Assembly: GCA_037074615.1 (NCBI GenBank)
Contig: CM073563.1
Location: forward strand, 17,344,501 to 17,408,500
Direction of reading: 5' to 3'
Source of the DNA: Leucaena leucocephala
Taxonomy: Eukaryota; Streptophyta; Magnoliopsida; Fabales; Fabaceae
DNA: 64,000 nucleotides
Shown: piece by piece, positions 1 through 11,197 of the stretch
Numbering within the stretch: the stretch's first letter is position 1
How the letters are laid out: every line of letters starts with the position of its first letter
Notes under the pieces: generated by a model
Database searches by the model: none
What the model was told of the DNA's origin: nothing
Seen by the model: only the letters and a program-made list of their open reading frames with translations
Translations under genes and position numbers: made by a program

Positions 1-714
1 TGAAGATGTATAGAGATATAAATCAAAGTCATAGGCACATGTAAGAGTACAAGGTGTTGGACCGACCCGCTATGAGAGAGTTGCATGGGTTACGTCATAA
101 GCTTCTCTCATATACAAACCATGTCACTATGCCCTTTGACCTGAGATCATCATGGATTCCTACATGACAAACGCTCAGCTTTGACCTAGTCAAAAGTCAC
201 TTTTGACCGAGTGATCATAAAGACTATGTTCGGGCTTAGTGGTTTTTCATGCGGAGGAATGTGAATGGTCAAGATGGAATTTGTCCCTCACATTTGTAGA
301 GAGATATTATTGGGCCCCTCGATGAGTGAGTCTGAGAAATGTATGGCCATACAGTAATAGAAAGGTAGTTCTATTTCTATAGTCAGACTACTCAGGGATC
401 GAGAAAGTAATGGTCAGGAATAGGAGGATGACATTATCCATGCCTCATCCATGACCAAAATATCACGTGACAGAAGGGACATGATATGGTTGTATAAAAG
501 GTTACATCGTTTATCGATCCTCATATGATTTGGGTAGTCGTTATGTCCTGCTAGAGACCGCTTGCGACTTGTGGGCCAGTATAGCAAATGGCCCACTGCC
601 AACTTCATATGGGCCTACAGGGTCGCACACAAAATAGCCCAATATGAGCTATAATGTCCATATTCATTGAATCTAAGATGTGTCTAGATTCAATGAATGA
701 TCCAGAGTTAATGT
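1..714 (+). repeat. 5' LTR of element A, partial (truncated by window edge and by an internal deletion)
   Basis: Bases 1-710 align almost base for base with 5778-6490 of the 3' LTR, including the TATA-like box TATAAAAG (493-500). After GATCCAGAGTTAATGTA the match stops and leader sequence begins; the same leader is seen in element C near 17990-18010 on the opposite strand. A 3-bp GTA shared by both sides marks the deletion joint. Confidence 0.9.
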
Positions 715-1192
715 AACATATGTTATTTGATGAATGTTTTAGATATGAAACATTAATTGCCCTTGAATTAAATCTGAATATTGATTATTGAATGTTTGGG
801 TATGGTGAACAATATGGCTCTAGATTGCAAGTGTTGTAATTTTTTAAATACGGCCTGCGTGTCGTGCCTTCCTTTGTATACTCTCAATGTACCTTCTCTT
901 CTCATCTCACTCCCCTCGAATGTTAAAAGAGGTTTCTATATGTAATTTCCCTTTTCTTACTAGAGAGCTCCTCTCATTGGCTTGGGGGGACTTAGGATAG
1001 GTGAGCCATATTGTATCACGTTTAAATTATGCGTATTATGATTATTTCATAAACATGCATATACTTGTATGAGATACAAACTGAGAAACATGCATTCTTA
1101 TAAACCAGATAGTTAAATTAAGCTCTCTAAATGAAATCTTAAGTCATAATGCTGTCAATTTATGAACACTTGTCAAAACCTCGATCGCTTAA

Positions 1193-1429
1193 TTGTGGAC
1201 TCCACCAAAGTGGGTGCTTTTGAGTTATCTTGGGGAGATAAGCAAGAGTAATGGTGCTACTCTCACATGTTTATTATTGTTTGACTTAATTGAGATTAAC
1301 AGAACGATTTTGAGTCTCAAGGCATTGGATGGGATTAAAAACATGCCAGATCATATGATGATAGGATCCCATGAACATCTAAGAGTTACATTTGATGTAA
1401 TTGGTAAAGGTGTTTACCTACCTAAATAA
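1193..1429 (+). other. Leader ORF upstream of gag in element A (probably not a gene)
   Basis: A 78-codon open frame lies in the leader between the LTR and gag. The same frame is open in element C (17285-17542, minus strand), with several amino-acid differences and a different C-terminal end. I recognise no domain. Because A and C are close relatives, the shared openness may only reflect recent common ancestry. It is listed because leader ORFs can affect gag translation, but I have no evidence that it is expressed. Confidence 0.25.
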
Positions 1430-1564
1430 CTTAATTTAAGCGTCCTGCCAAAGCAAACTTAAGTTTGAGCCAAATATGGATCTTAGCCCACTAACTATTG
1501 CATTGAGGGTTGTTTATTTAGTGGAAGATTGCTAATTAAATTGCATATTTTTAATTGTAGAATC

Positions 1565-4500
1565 ATGAAGACTAGTAATACTGCTACATTATCGCTGCGA
1601 TCTGTCCTTGAGAAGGGCAAACTTAATGGGACAAACTTTCTTGACTGGTTTAGGAACTTGAGAATTGTTCTCAAGCAGGAAAGAAAGGCGCATGTCCTAG
1701 ATCAACCTATTCCTGAGGAGCTAGCGGCCAATGCTCCTAGAGCTCAGAGAGATACTTACACGAAGCATAAGGAAGACTCTGTCGATGTGGGATGCTTGAT
1801 GCTAGCCACCATGGTTTTGGAGCTCCAAAGAGATCTGGAACACATGGAGGCTTATGAGATGATTGTGCATCTCAAGGAAATATTCCAGCAATAGGCAAGG
1901 CAAGAGAGGTATGAGACCACTAAGGCCTTATATTCCTGCAAGATGGCTGAAGGTGCATCAGTTAGTACTCATGTCTTAAAGATGAAAGGGTATATTGATC
2001 ACCTTGAGAGGCTTAGATTTCCCATGAGCCAGGAGTTAGCTATGGATTTGATCTTGAACTCACTCCCTGAAAGTTATGACCAGTTTGTCATGAACTACAA
2101 CATGAATAACATGGAGAAATCTATTTCTAAACTGCATGGGATGCTTAAAACTGTTGAGCCGAGTCTTAAGAAGAAGCCCAGTGCTGTTTTGATAGTTCAG
2201 AAAGGAAAGGCTATGAAAAAGAAAGGCAAACGCAAGGGGAAGGGTCATGGCTCATTAGGTAAGACTAAAGAGTCAGGCAAACCCGAAACCAAGCCTGCAC
2301 CAAAGAAGGCAAAGCCTCCTAAGGAAAGAGTCTGCTTCTTCTGCAATGAACCTGGTCATTGGAAGAGGAATTGCAAACTCTACATCGAAGATCTGAAAAA
2401 GAACAAGAAGGATAGCAGGGCTATCGCTTCAGGTATTTATATTATAGACATTCATCTTTCTACTTCCACTTCATGGGTATTAGATACTGCATGTGGTTCT
2501 CATATTTGTACAAATGTGCAGGGACTAAAGGACAGTAGGAAGCTGAAAAAGGGCGAGGTTGACCTATGAGTTAGAAACAGAGCAAGGGTTGCTGCGTTAG
2601 CTGTAGGCACTTATGAATTAGTTCTGCCCACTGGGCTTTTGTTAGTTTTGAACAATTGCTATTATGTTCATGCTTTAAGTAGTAACATTGTTTCACTTTC
2701 TTATTTGGATAAGGAAGGTTTCACTTCCATTGCTGGGAATAGTAGATATTCTATTTATCGTAATGATGTTTTCTATGCTCATGGTGATTTGCATGTTGAT
2801 CATTACATATTAAATTTGGAACAACCCAATCATGGAAATATCTATAACATAACCGCCAAAAGGGTCAAACCGAACGATTTGAATCTGACATACCTTTGGC
2901 ACTGTCGTCTGGGCGACATAAATGAGAAACGCATTTCCAAACTCCATCAAGATGGATTTCTAAACTCATTTGATTTTGAATCATATTACACTTGCGAGTC
3001 TTGCTTGTTAGGAAAGATGACAAAGTCACCCTTCACTGGGGACAGTGAGAGGGCTACTGATTTATTGGGCCTCATACATACAGATGTGTGTGAATCGATG
3101 AACACAAATGCCAGAGGAGGTTATTCGTACTTCATAACATTCATAGATGATTTCAGCAGATATAGGTACATCTATCTGATGAAACATAAATCTGAGTCTT
3201 TTGAAAAGTTCAAGATATTTCAAAATGAAGTACAAAACCAGCTTGGCAAAACAATTAAAGCCCTTCGATCTGATCGGGGTGGTGAATATTTGAGCAAAGA
3301 GCTCATAGATCATCTTAGGAGTTGTGGGATAGTCTCACAATTGACTCCTCCAGGGACACCACAATGGAATGGCATTTCTGAACGAAGGAATCGAACACTA
3401 TTAGATATGGTTCGATCCATGATGAGTCGAACAGATCTTCCGCCCTCCTTTTGGGGCCATGCCCTAGAGACAGCTACGTTCACACTCAATCGTGTTCCAT
3501 CTACGGTAATCGAAAAGACTCCATATGAGATATGGACTGCAAGGATGCCTAGTTTGTCTTTCCTCAAGATTTGGTGATGCGAGGTCTATGTTAAGCAACA
3601 AGCCTCAGACAAATTAGCGCCCAAATCCTCAAAATGCCTCTTTCTGGGATATCCTAAGGAAACCAAGGGATATTACGTCTACAACCCTGCTGATAACAAA
3701 GTGTTTGTTGTTAGAAATGGCACCTTTCTCGAACGAGAATTTATCTCTAAAAGAACCAGTGGGAGTAAGGTACACCTCGAAGAAGTTCGAGAGCCACAAG
3801 ACACCACAGAACTACAGATGGAAAATAGAGAAGACTCACAACAAGTTGTTGAGACTCCTCAAGTCACGCAAGGTCCATGAAAGTCTAATAGGACACGACT
3901 TCAGCCTCAGAGATATGGATTTCTAATTTCTGACAGTCGTGATATGTTACTCATTAAGCATAATGAGCCGACTACCTATCAAGAAGCTATAGTGGGACCA
4001 AACTCTGAAAAGTGGCTTAATGCCATGAAGTCTGAGATGCAATCCATGTACGACAATAAGGTTTGGACCTTAGTCGACCCGCCTAAAGGTGTAAAAACTG
4101 TTGGGTGCAAGTGGGTTTTTAAGGAGAAAACTGACATGGATGGTAATGTAAATGTCTTCAAGGCACGACTGGTTGCAAAAGGATTTACTCAAACTCATGG
4201 TGTGGACTATGATAAGACCTTTTCCCCAGTTGCAATGGCCAAATCAATCAGAATCCTCTTTGCCATAGCAGCATATTATGACTATGAAATATGGTAGATG
4301 GACGTCAAGACAGCCTTCCTTAATGGAAAGCTCCTTGAGGATGTGTACATGACACAACCTGAAGGGTTTGTGCACTCCGAGGACTCTGGCAAAGTGTGCA
4401 AGCTTCAAAGGTCCATTTATGGACTGAAGCAAGCATCTCAGAGTTGGAATCATTGTTTTGATGAAGTAGTCAAAGAGTTTGGATTTCTTCAAAATATTGA

Positions 4501-5548
4501 TGAACCTTGTGTGTACAAGAAGGTTAGTGGGAGTACAGTTGTGTTTTTGGTACTCTATGTCGATGACATCCTACTTATTGGGAATGACATTCCTACCTTA
4601 CAGATTGTCAAGTCTTAGTTAGGAAAGTCTTTCTCGATGAAAGACTTGGGTGAAGCTACCTATATCCTAGGAATCAGGATCTATAGAGATAGATTTAAAA
4701 GACTTCTAGGACTCAGTCAGAGTACATACATAGACAAAATACTGCATAGGTTCAGTATGCACGAATCAAAGAGGGGTTTCATACCCATGTCTCATAGTAG
4801 TCACCTCAGTAAAGATCTATGTCCTAGTACATCTGATCAGCGAGGTCGCATGAGTAAAGATCCATATGCCTCGGCCATAGGATCTATCATGTACGCCATG
4901 TTATGTACTCGACTGGATGTCTCGTTTGCCTTAAGTATGACTAGCAGATATCAGCAGGACCCTGATGAGGCCCATTGGACTGCTGTCAAGAATATCCTTA
5001 AGTACTTAAGAAGGACTAAGGACTTATTATTGGTCTATGGTAGATTAGATGACGAACTCTGTGTAACTGGTTACACAAACGCGAGTTTCCAAACTGACTA
5101 GGACGACCAAAAATCGCAGTCTGGATATATATTCCTTCTCAATAATAGAGCAGTAAGCTTGAAGAGCTCTAAACAGGGCACTGTAGCAGATTCTGCAATG
5201 GAAGCTGAGTATATAGCAGCATCTGATGCAGCTAAGGAAGCCGTTTGGATCAGGAAGTTCATCACGAAACTAGGGGTGATACTTACCATCTCAGATCCAA
5301 TAACTTTACTCTGGGACAATAGCGGTGCTATTGCACAGGCCAAAAAGCCTAGGTCACATCAAAGAACCAAGCACATACTCAGGCGATTTCATTTCATCAG
5401 AGAAATCAACGATAGAGGTGATATAAAAATATGCAAGGTAGCAGGAGAAGACAATGTTGATGATCCTCTAACAAAGCCGCTTGTGCAGGAAAAGCATGAG
5501 CGTCATGTTAGGTCAATGGGAATTAGTCAAATTAATTATTGTACCTAG
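1565..5548 (+). pseudogene. gag-pol polyprotein of copia element A, seven in-frame stops
   Basis: The ATG at 1565 is chosen because the typical copia gag start follows (LEKGKLNGTNFLDWFRNLR). In order: gag; a CCHC zinc knuckle (CFFCNEPGHWKRNC, near 2330-2375); aspartic protease active site (WVLDTACGSHICT); GAG-pre-integrase (LWHCRLGDINEKR); integrase core (HTDVC, DDFSRY, SDRGGEY, ERRNRT); reverse transcriptase (KARLVAKGFTQ, YGLKQAS, LYVDDILL); and RNase H ending SMGISQINYCT. The whole length stays in one reading frame, with no frameshift, but stops fall at 1892, 2567, 3575, 3878, 4295, 4616 and 5099. Where element C keeps the ancestral codon, the changes are mostly CAG to TAG, CGA/CGG to TGA and TGG to TAG. 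No functional polyprotein can be made. Confidence 0.95.
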
Positions 5549-5550
5549 TG

Positions 5551-5562
5551 CAACTGGGAGGT
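5551..5562 (+). other. Polypurine tract of element A
   Basis: The purine-rich CAACTGGGAGGT lies directly before the TG of the 3' LTR. Elements B and C carry the equivalent AAGTGGGAGGT next to their 3' LTRs. It is the expected priming site for second-strand synthesis. Confidence 0.75.
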
Positions 5563-7396
5563 TGTTGGAAAACATGCCCTAGGGGCCAATCATTGTCTTA
5601 TAAACATTATTGATTTATGAGTTTATCAATTGTGTTATCATATTATTTGCATATTTACTGTGATGACCATCTTTGGATAATTCATGATCTTATCCTAAAT
5701 TTCCATGATCTTATCCTAAATTTCCCTGGTCGGTCATTTGTGCGGGACCAGAGATGAAATAAGACCAGTATAACTTTGAAGATGTATAGAGATATAAATC
5801 AAAGTCATAGGCACATGTAAGAGTACAAGGTGTTGGACCGACCCGCTATAAGAGAGTTGTATGGGTTACGTCATAAGCTTCTCTCATATACAAACCATGT
5901 CACTATGCCCTTTGACCTGAGATCATCATGGATTCCTACATGACAAACGCTCAGCTTTGACCTAGTCAAAAGTCACTTTTGATTGAGTGATCATAAAGAC
6001 TATGTTCGGGCTTAGTGGTTTTTCATGCGGAGGAATGTGAATGGTCAAGATGGAATTTGTCCCTCACATTTGTAGAGAGATATTACTGGGCCCCTCGATG
6101 AGTGAGTCTGAGAAATATATGGCCATACTGTAATGGAAAGGTAGTTCCATTTCTATAGTCAGACTACTCAGGGATCGAGAAAGTAACGGTCAGGAATATG
6201 AGGATGACATTATCCATGTCTCATCCATGACCAAAATATCGCGTGACAGAAGGGACATGATATGGTTGTATAAAAGGTTACATCGTTTATCGATCCTCAT
6301 ATGATTTGGGTAGTCGTTATGTCCTGTTAGAGACCGCTTACGACTTGTGGGCCAGTATAGCAAATGGCCCACTGCCAACTTCATATGGGCCTACAGGGTC
6401 GCACACAAAATAGCCCAACACGAGCTATGATGTCCATATTCATTGAATCTAAGACGTGTCTAGATTCAATGAATGATCCAGGGTTGATGTATATATTTAT
6501 TTATATTTATATTTGTATATATATAAATTCGTATATATATATTATATATAAGGGATATATAGGACTTAGTTTATAAGGATAAATTAAATCTCTATCACAT
6601 TTGAATTTGAAATTCAAATTGATAAGATATCTCATATAAGAGATATTTACAAGATTTAATTTATAAGGATAAATTAAATCTCTATCACGTTTAAATTTGA
6701 AATTCAAATTGATAGGATATCTCAAATTTGATTTATGAGAATAAATCAAATATAGTCCAATCTTATCTTTATTTAAATTAAATAAATAGGTAAATTAAAT
6801 CTATGGGACGGATTTAATATAAATATTATTTATTTAATTAATTTCTTATCAAATTATACAATATGTGATATTGTATTAATTTCGGAATTAATATAGATTA
6901 ATTTCAAGATCCAATTCGGTTGAGAAAAATGCAGAGCATCCTATATATCTGATTTTATGAGCTACATTTTTGGGACACAACACACAACACACAACACAAA
7001 AGGCTGAACGGAATCTGTAAAAGGTTTACAGTTAAGAAACTGCTGAAGTAGAGACGGAGAGAAAGAATTCTTGAGAGAGCCTTAGAGGGACAGGAGACGC
7101 TAGCACGTCGTTTGTGGTTAGAACACTGTTCGTGTGGATACCAGTAGAGGAAGTCGACCTGAGGCGTCGACTTCTTGCGATCAGAAAGAGAACACGAGCC
7201 GCGGAGAGAAGCTGTGAACATCTTCTTGCAATCGAAAAGAGATCACTAGTCGCGGAGAGAAGCTGTGGAAGTCGCTGAGGAACACCAAGGGTAATGCTTC
7301 TTTCCACTTGACTTAAACACATACGGTAGATCCTGGCAAGGAATGGGAAAAATTTTTTTAAATTAATTTCCGCTGTGTGTCTTCTAATCCCTTACA
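5563..7396 (+). repeat. 3' LTR of copia element A (1834 bp)
   Basis: It starts TGTTGGAAAACATGCCC next to the polypurine tract and ends TCCCTTACA, so it has the canonical TG..CA ends. It holds a TATA-like box at 6269-6276, an AT-rich block with two copies of a roughly 91-bp tandem unit (about 6555-6725), and a GC-richer 3' block (about 7020-7320). ORFs inside it in several frames are shadows, since the matching ORFs in the other LTRs are broken or shifted. Confidence 0.93.
6269..6276 (+). promoter_or_regulatory. TATA-like box of the LTR promoter
   Basis: TATAAAAG occurs here and at the same place in the other LTRs: 493-500 (+), 9804-9811 (-) and 12468-12475 (-). In the solo LTR the site is altered. 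The position and conservation fit the core promoter of the family; use in vivo is not shown. Confidence 0.55.
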
Positions 7397-7399
7397 ACA

Positions 7400-8618
7400 C
7401 CAATGATAATATGAACTCTGAGTTTACAATATTTAAGAAAAATGGTCAAGCTAGGGGCATTGTGAGTCAATTTCTCTTCCCTATGAAGAATATTGTCAAG
7501 CAAGAATGTATGTGGTACAAAATTGTGAACAAGTTTGGCCATTTATAGAGTAAGTTGCCTGACTCGAGCAAAAATATACTTGTCATATTGCATTTTTATC
7601 TTATTGCTATCATATATTGTAGGGAATATGCAACAGAGCTTGAAGCGCATGGATCAAGGAGTGAGCAAAGCCAATATGATTTTCCTCAATAGTTTCGTTC
7701 ATGAGTAAGTTATAACATTTTGAGCCTTAGTATTTATAGCAATTACATTTATATACAATATCTAACATATGACTTTTATCCTAAAAGGTGACATCATTAT
7801 CTACATAGAGCCATATCAGTGATGAACTCATAAGTTTATCAATTAGTCCATTGATGATGGTGAATCACTATTCTATGTTCATAGGCAATGGATTTCATTT
7901 TCACACAAAAGACCGTGCAACAGGAAAAGAAATCCAAAACAGTGGTATTCTAGCTAAGGGTGATGACACTAATACTGACAAAGAATATTATGCTGTGTTA
8001 GAGCATATTTATGAGTTGTCTTCCATAGGCAACAGAAAAGTATATTTATTTAAGTGCCATTGGTGGCATGTGGCTCATTATGACAAAGGATATAAGGTTG
8101 ATAAGTACAGGTTCATAAGTATCAATACGCGATACTCATTACAAACAAATGGACCATTTATTCTAGCATCTTAAGCTGAGCAAGTTTTTTATGTGGATGA
8201 CATTGTTGCACCCGGTTGGCTCGTTGTTGTCAAAAGAAACCCATGCGACTTGTTTAATGTACCAACTGACAATGCTATTGATAATAGTGGGGTCCATAAT
8301 CCTATGGTTGATACATAACCTTATCAATAATTGGTGGTAGACTTAAATGTTTATCATGCAAGTCCAACATAACTTGATGATATTATCATTGACTTATATG
8401 GAGAAGATGGACAAATGCAGACCTTAGTTCAAGGAGAACCATCATAAATACATCAAAATAATGCCATTAATACTAGATTTAGTGATGAAGAGGATTTTCT
8501 TGATGACTTTAATAGTGATTTGAATAAGAAAGTGACACAAAAATTGAAATAGAAGAAACAGATGAATCAGAAGACATTGATGGAAGTGATAGTGTGACGG
8601 AAGATTCAAATGAATGAA
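7400..8618 (+). pseudogene. CACTA (En/Spm) transposase C-terminal fragment, DUF4216-like
   Basis: The frame from about 7848 reads FIGNGFHFHTKDR..KEIQNSGI..KGD..YYAVLEHIYEL..VYLFKCHWWHV..DKYRFISINTRY..PFILAS and then, past a stop, AEQVFYVDDIVAPGW. This is the pattern of the DUF4216 domain at the C-terminus of plant CACTA transposases. A preceding piece (about 7440-7700) has exon-like coding stretches split by stops. Stops in the domain lie at 8172, 8316 and 8328 among others, each where a Q (CAA to TAA) would fit. The fragment is cut by element A's 3' LTR on the left and element B's LTR on the right. No CACTA termini are visible, so it is a dead relic. Confidence 0.8.
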
Positions 8619-8623
8619 ATTAA

Positions 8624-10496
8624 TGTAAGGAATTGGAAGACACGCAGCGGAAATTAATTTAAAAATTTTTCCATTCCTTGCCAGGATCTACCGTATGTGT
8701 TTAATTCAAGTGGGAAGAAGTATTACCCTCAGTGTTTCTCAGCGACTTCCACAGCTTCTCTCCGCGGCTGGTGATCTCTTTCCGATCGTAAGGAGACGTC
8801 CACAGCTTCTCTCTGTGGCTCGTGCTCTCTTTTTGATCGCAAGAAGTCGACTCCTCAGGTCGTCTTCCTCTACTGGTATCCACACGAACAACGTTCCAAC
8901 CACAAACGACATGCTAGCGTCTCCTGTCCCTCCAAGACTTTCTCAAGAGTTCGTCCTCTCCGTCTCTACTTCAGCAGTTTCTTATCTGCAAACCTTTTGC
9001 AGATTCCGTTCGGCGCTCTTTTGTGTTATGTGTTGTGTTCAAAACGTAGCTCCTAAAATCGGATATATAGGATGCTCTTCGTTTTTCTCAACCGAATTAG
9101 ATTTTGGAATTAATCTATATTAATTCCGAATACAATATCACATATTGTATAATTTGATAAGAAACTAATTAAATAAATAATGTTTATATTAAATTCGTCC
9201 CACAGATTTAATTCACCTATTTATTTAATTTAAATAAATGGACTGTATTTTATTTATTCTCATAAATCAAATTTGAGATATCCTATCAATTTGAATTTCA
9301 AATTCAAACGTGATAGAGATTTAATTTATCCTTATAAATTAAATCTTGTAAATATCTCTTATATGAGATATCCTATCAATTTGAATTTCAAATTCAAACG
9401 TGATAGAGATTTAATTAAATCTTGTAAATATCTCTTATATGAGATATCCTATCAATTTGAATTTCAAATTCAAACGTGATAGAGATTTAATTTATCCTTA
9501 TAAATTAAATCCTATATATCCCTTATATATAATATATATATATATATACGAATATATATATATACGAATATAAATATAAATAAATATATAAATCAACCCT
9601 GGATCATTCATTGAATCTAGACACGTCTTAGATTCAATGAATCTAGACATCATAGCTCATGTTGGGCTATTTTGTGTGTGACCCTGTAGGCCCATATGAA
9701 GTTGGCAGTAGGCCATTTGCTATACTGGCCCACAAGTCGCAAGCAGTCTCTAGCAAGACATAATGACTACCCAGATCATATGAGAATCGATAAATGATCT
9801 AACCTTTTATACAACCATATCATGTCCCTTCTGTCACGCGATATTTTGGTCATGGATGAGGCATGGATAATGTCATCCTCCTATTCCTGACCGTTACTTT
9901 CTCGATCCCTGAGTAGTCTGACTATAGAAATGGAACTACCTTTCCATTACAGTATTGCCATACATTTCTCAAACTCACTCATTGAGGGGCCCAGTAATAT
10001 CTCTCTACGAATGTGAGGGACAAATTCCATCTTGACCATTCACATTCCTCCGCATGAAAAACCACTAAGCCCGAACATAGTCTTTATGATCACTCGGTCA
10101 AAAGTGACTTTTGACTAGGCCAAAGCTGAGCGTTTGTCATGTAGGAATCCATGATGATCTCAGGTCAAAGGGCATAGTGACATGGTTTGTATATGAGAGA
10201 AGATTATGATGTAACCCATGCAACTCTCTCATAGCGGGTCGGTCCAACACCTTGTACTCTTCCATGTGCATATGACTTTGATTTATATCTCTATACATCT
10301 TCAAAGTCATACTGGTCTTATTTCATCTCTGCTCCCGCACAGATGACCGACCAGGGACATTTAGGATAAGATCATGAATTATCCAAGGATGTTCATCACA
10401 GTAAACATGCAAATAATATGATAACACAATTAATAAATTCATAAGTCAATAATGTTCACAAGACAATGATTGGCCCCTAGGGCATATTTTCCAACA
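8624..10496 (-). repeat. 3' LTR of copia element B (1873 bp)
   Basis: Read on the plus strand it runs from TGTAAGGAATTGG to TTTTCCAACA, the reverse of element A's LTR. It carries about three copies of the 91-bp internal tandem unit (9275, 9365, and 9441 with a short deletion) and a TATATA-rich stretch near 9520-9590. Confidence 0.92.
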
Positions 10497-10510
10497 ACCT
10501 CCCACTTGCA

Positions 10511-11197
10511 CTAGGTACAATCATTAATTTGAGTAATTCCCATTGACCTAACATGACGCTCATGCTTTGCCTGCACAAGTGGCTTTGTTAGAGGATCAGC
10601 AACATTGTCTTCTCCTGCTACTTTGCATATCTTTATATCACCTCTATCGTTGATTTCTCTGATGAGATGAAATCGCCTGAGTATATGCTTCGTCCTTTGA
10701 TGTGACCTAGGCTCTTTGGCCTGTGCAATGGCACCGCTATTGTCACAGAGCAAAGTTATTGGATCTGAGATGGTAGGTATCACCCCTAGTTCTGTGATAA
10801 ACTTCCTGATCCAGATGGCTTCCTTAGCTGCATCAGATGCTGCTATATACTCAGCTTCCATTACAGAATCTGCTACAGTACCCTGCTTAGAGCTCTTCCA
10901 GCTTACTGCTCCATTATTAAGGAGGAATATATATCCAGACTGCAATTTTTGGTCGTCCTGGTCAGTTTGGAAACTCGCGTCTGTGTAACCAGTTACACAG
11001 AGTTCGTCATCCAATCCACCATAGACCAAGAATAAGTCCTTAGTCCTTCTCAAGTACTTAAGGATATTCTTGATAGCAGTCCAATGGCCCTCACCAGGGT
11101 CCTGTTGATATCTGCTAGTCATACTTAAGGCAAATGAGACATCCGGTCGAGTACATAACATGGCGTACATGATAGATCCTATGGCCGAGGCATATGG
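10511..11197 (-). pseudogene. C-terminal pol (RNase H) fragment of copia element B
   Basis: The open frame on the minus strand holds the end of copia RT and RNase H: MYAMLCTRPDVSFALSM, ILKYLRRTKDLFL, VTGYTDASFQTD, EAEYIAASDAAKEA, TLLCDNSGAIA, ADPLTKPL, ending in a stop at 10511-10513. It matches the C-terminus of element C's polyprotein and has no internal stop. Everything upstream of about codon 230 from the end is missing, so it has no start and no catalytic RT domain. Confidence 0.9.

Larger units (their letters stand above)
1..7396 (+). mobile_element. Ty1/copia element A (Angela-like), degenerate, 5' end outside window
   Basis: This is an LTR retrotransposon of the Ty1/copia order: gag, protease, integrase, reverse transcriptase and RNase H lie in that order in one frame. 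The 3' LTR is complete (5563-7396). The 5' LTR enters the window already under way, because base 1 matches 5778 in the 3' LTR. The 5' copy then jumps at about 713-715 from mid-LTR into leader sequence, so the second half of the 5' LTR, the primer-binding site and the first part of the leader are missing. The family's LTR start (TGTTGGAAAA.ATGCCCTAG) resembles the Angela/BARE1 lineage, which is known for LTRs near 1.8 kb. Seven in-frame stops and the lost PBS make this copy non-autonomous and unable to prime reverse transcription. Confidence 0.93.
8624..11197 (-). mobile_element. Ty1/copia element B: 3' LTR plus truncated end of pol
   Basis: This minus-strand copy of the same family runs from its 3' LTR (8624-10496) through a polypurine tract (10497-10507) into the last 690 bases of pol. 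It ends abruptly in the RT/RNase H linker at CATATGG, where element C's 3' LTR begins (11198). In element C the same pol position (about 13857) continues without a break. Either C inserted into B and the rest of B was lost, or the two were joined by recombination. It faces element A tail to tail. Confidence 0.9.

Noticed and set aside
7397..7401. ACACC as right-hand target duplication of element A
   Set aside because: The left end of element A is outside the window, so it cannot be checked.
8695..9123. 142-codon frame
   Set aside because: It lies inside element B's LTR. The equivalent frames in the other LTRs (7032-7322, 11269-11619, 20570-20877) are shifted or broken.
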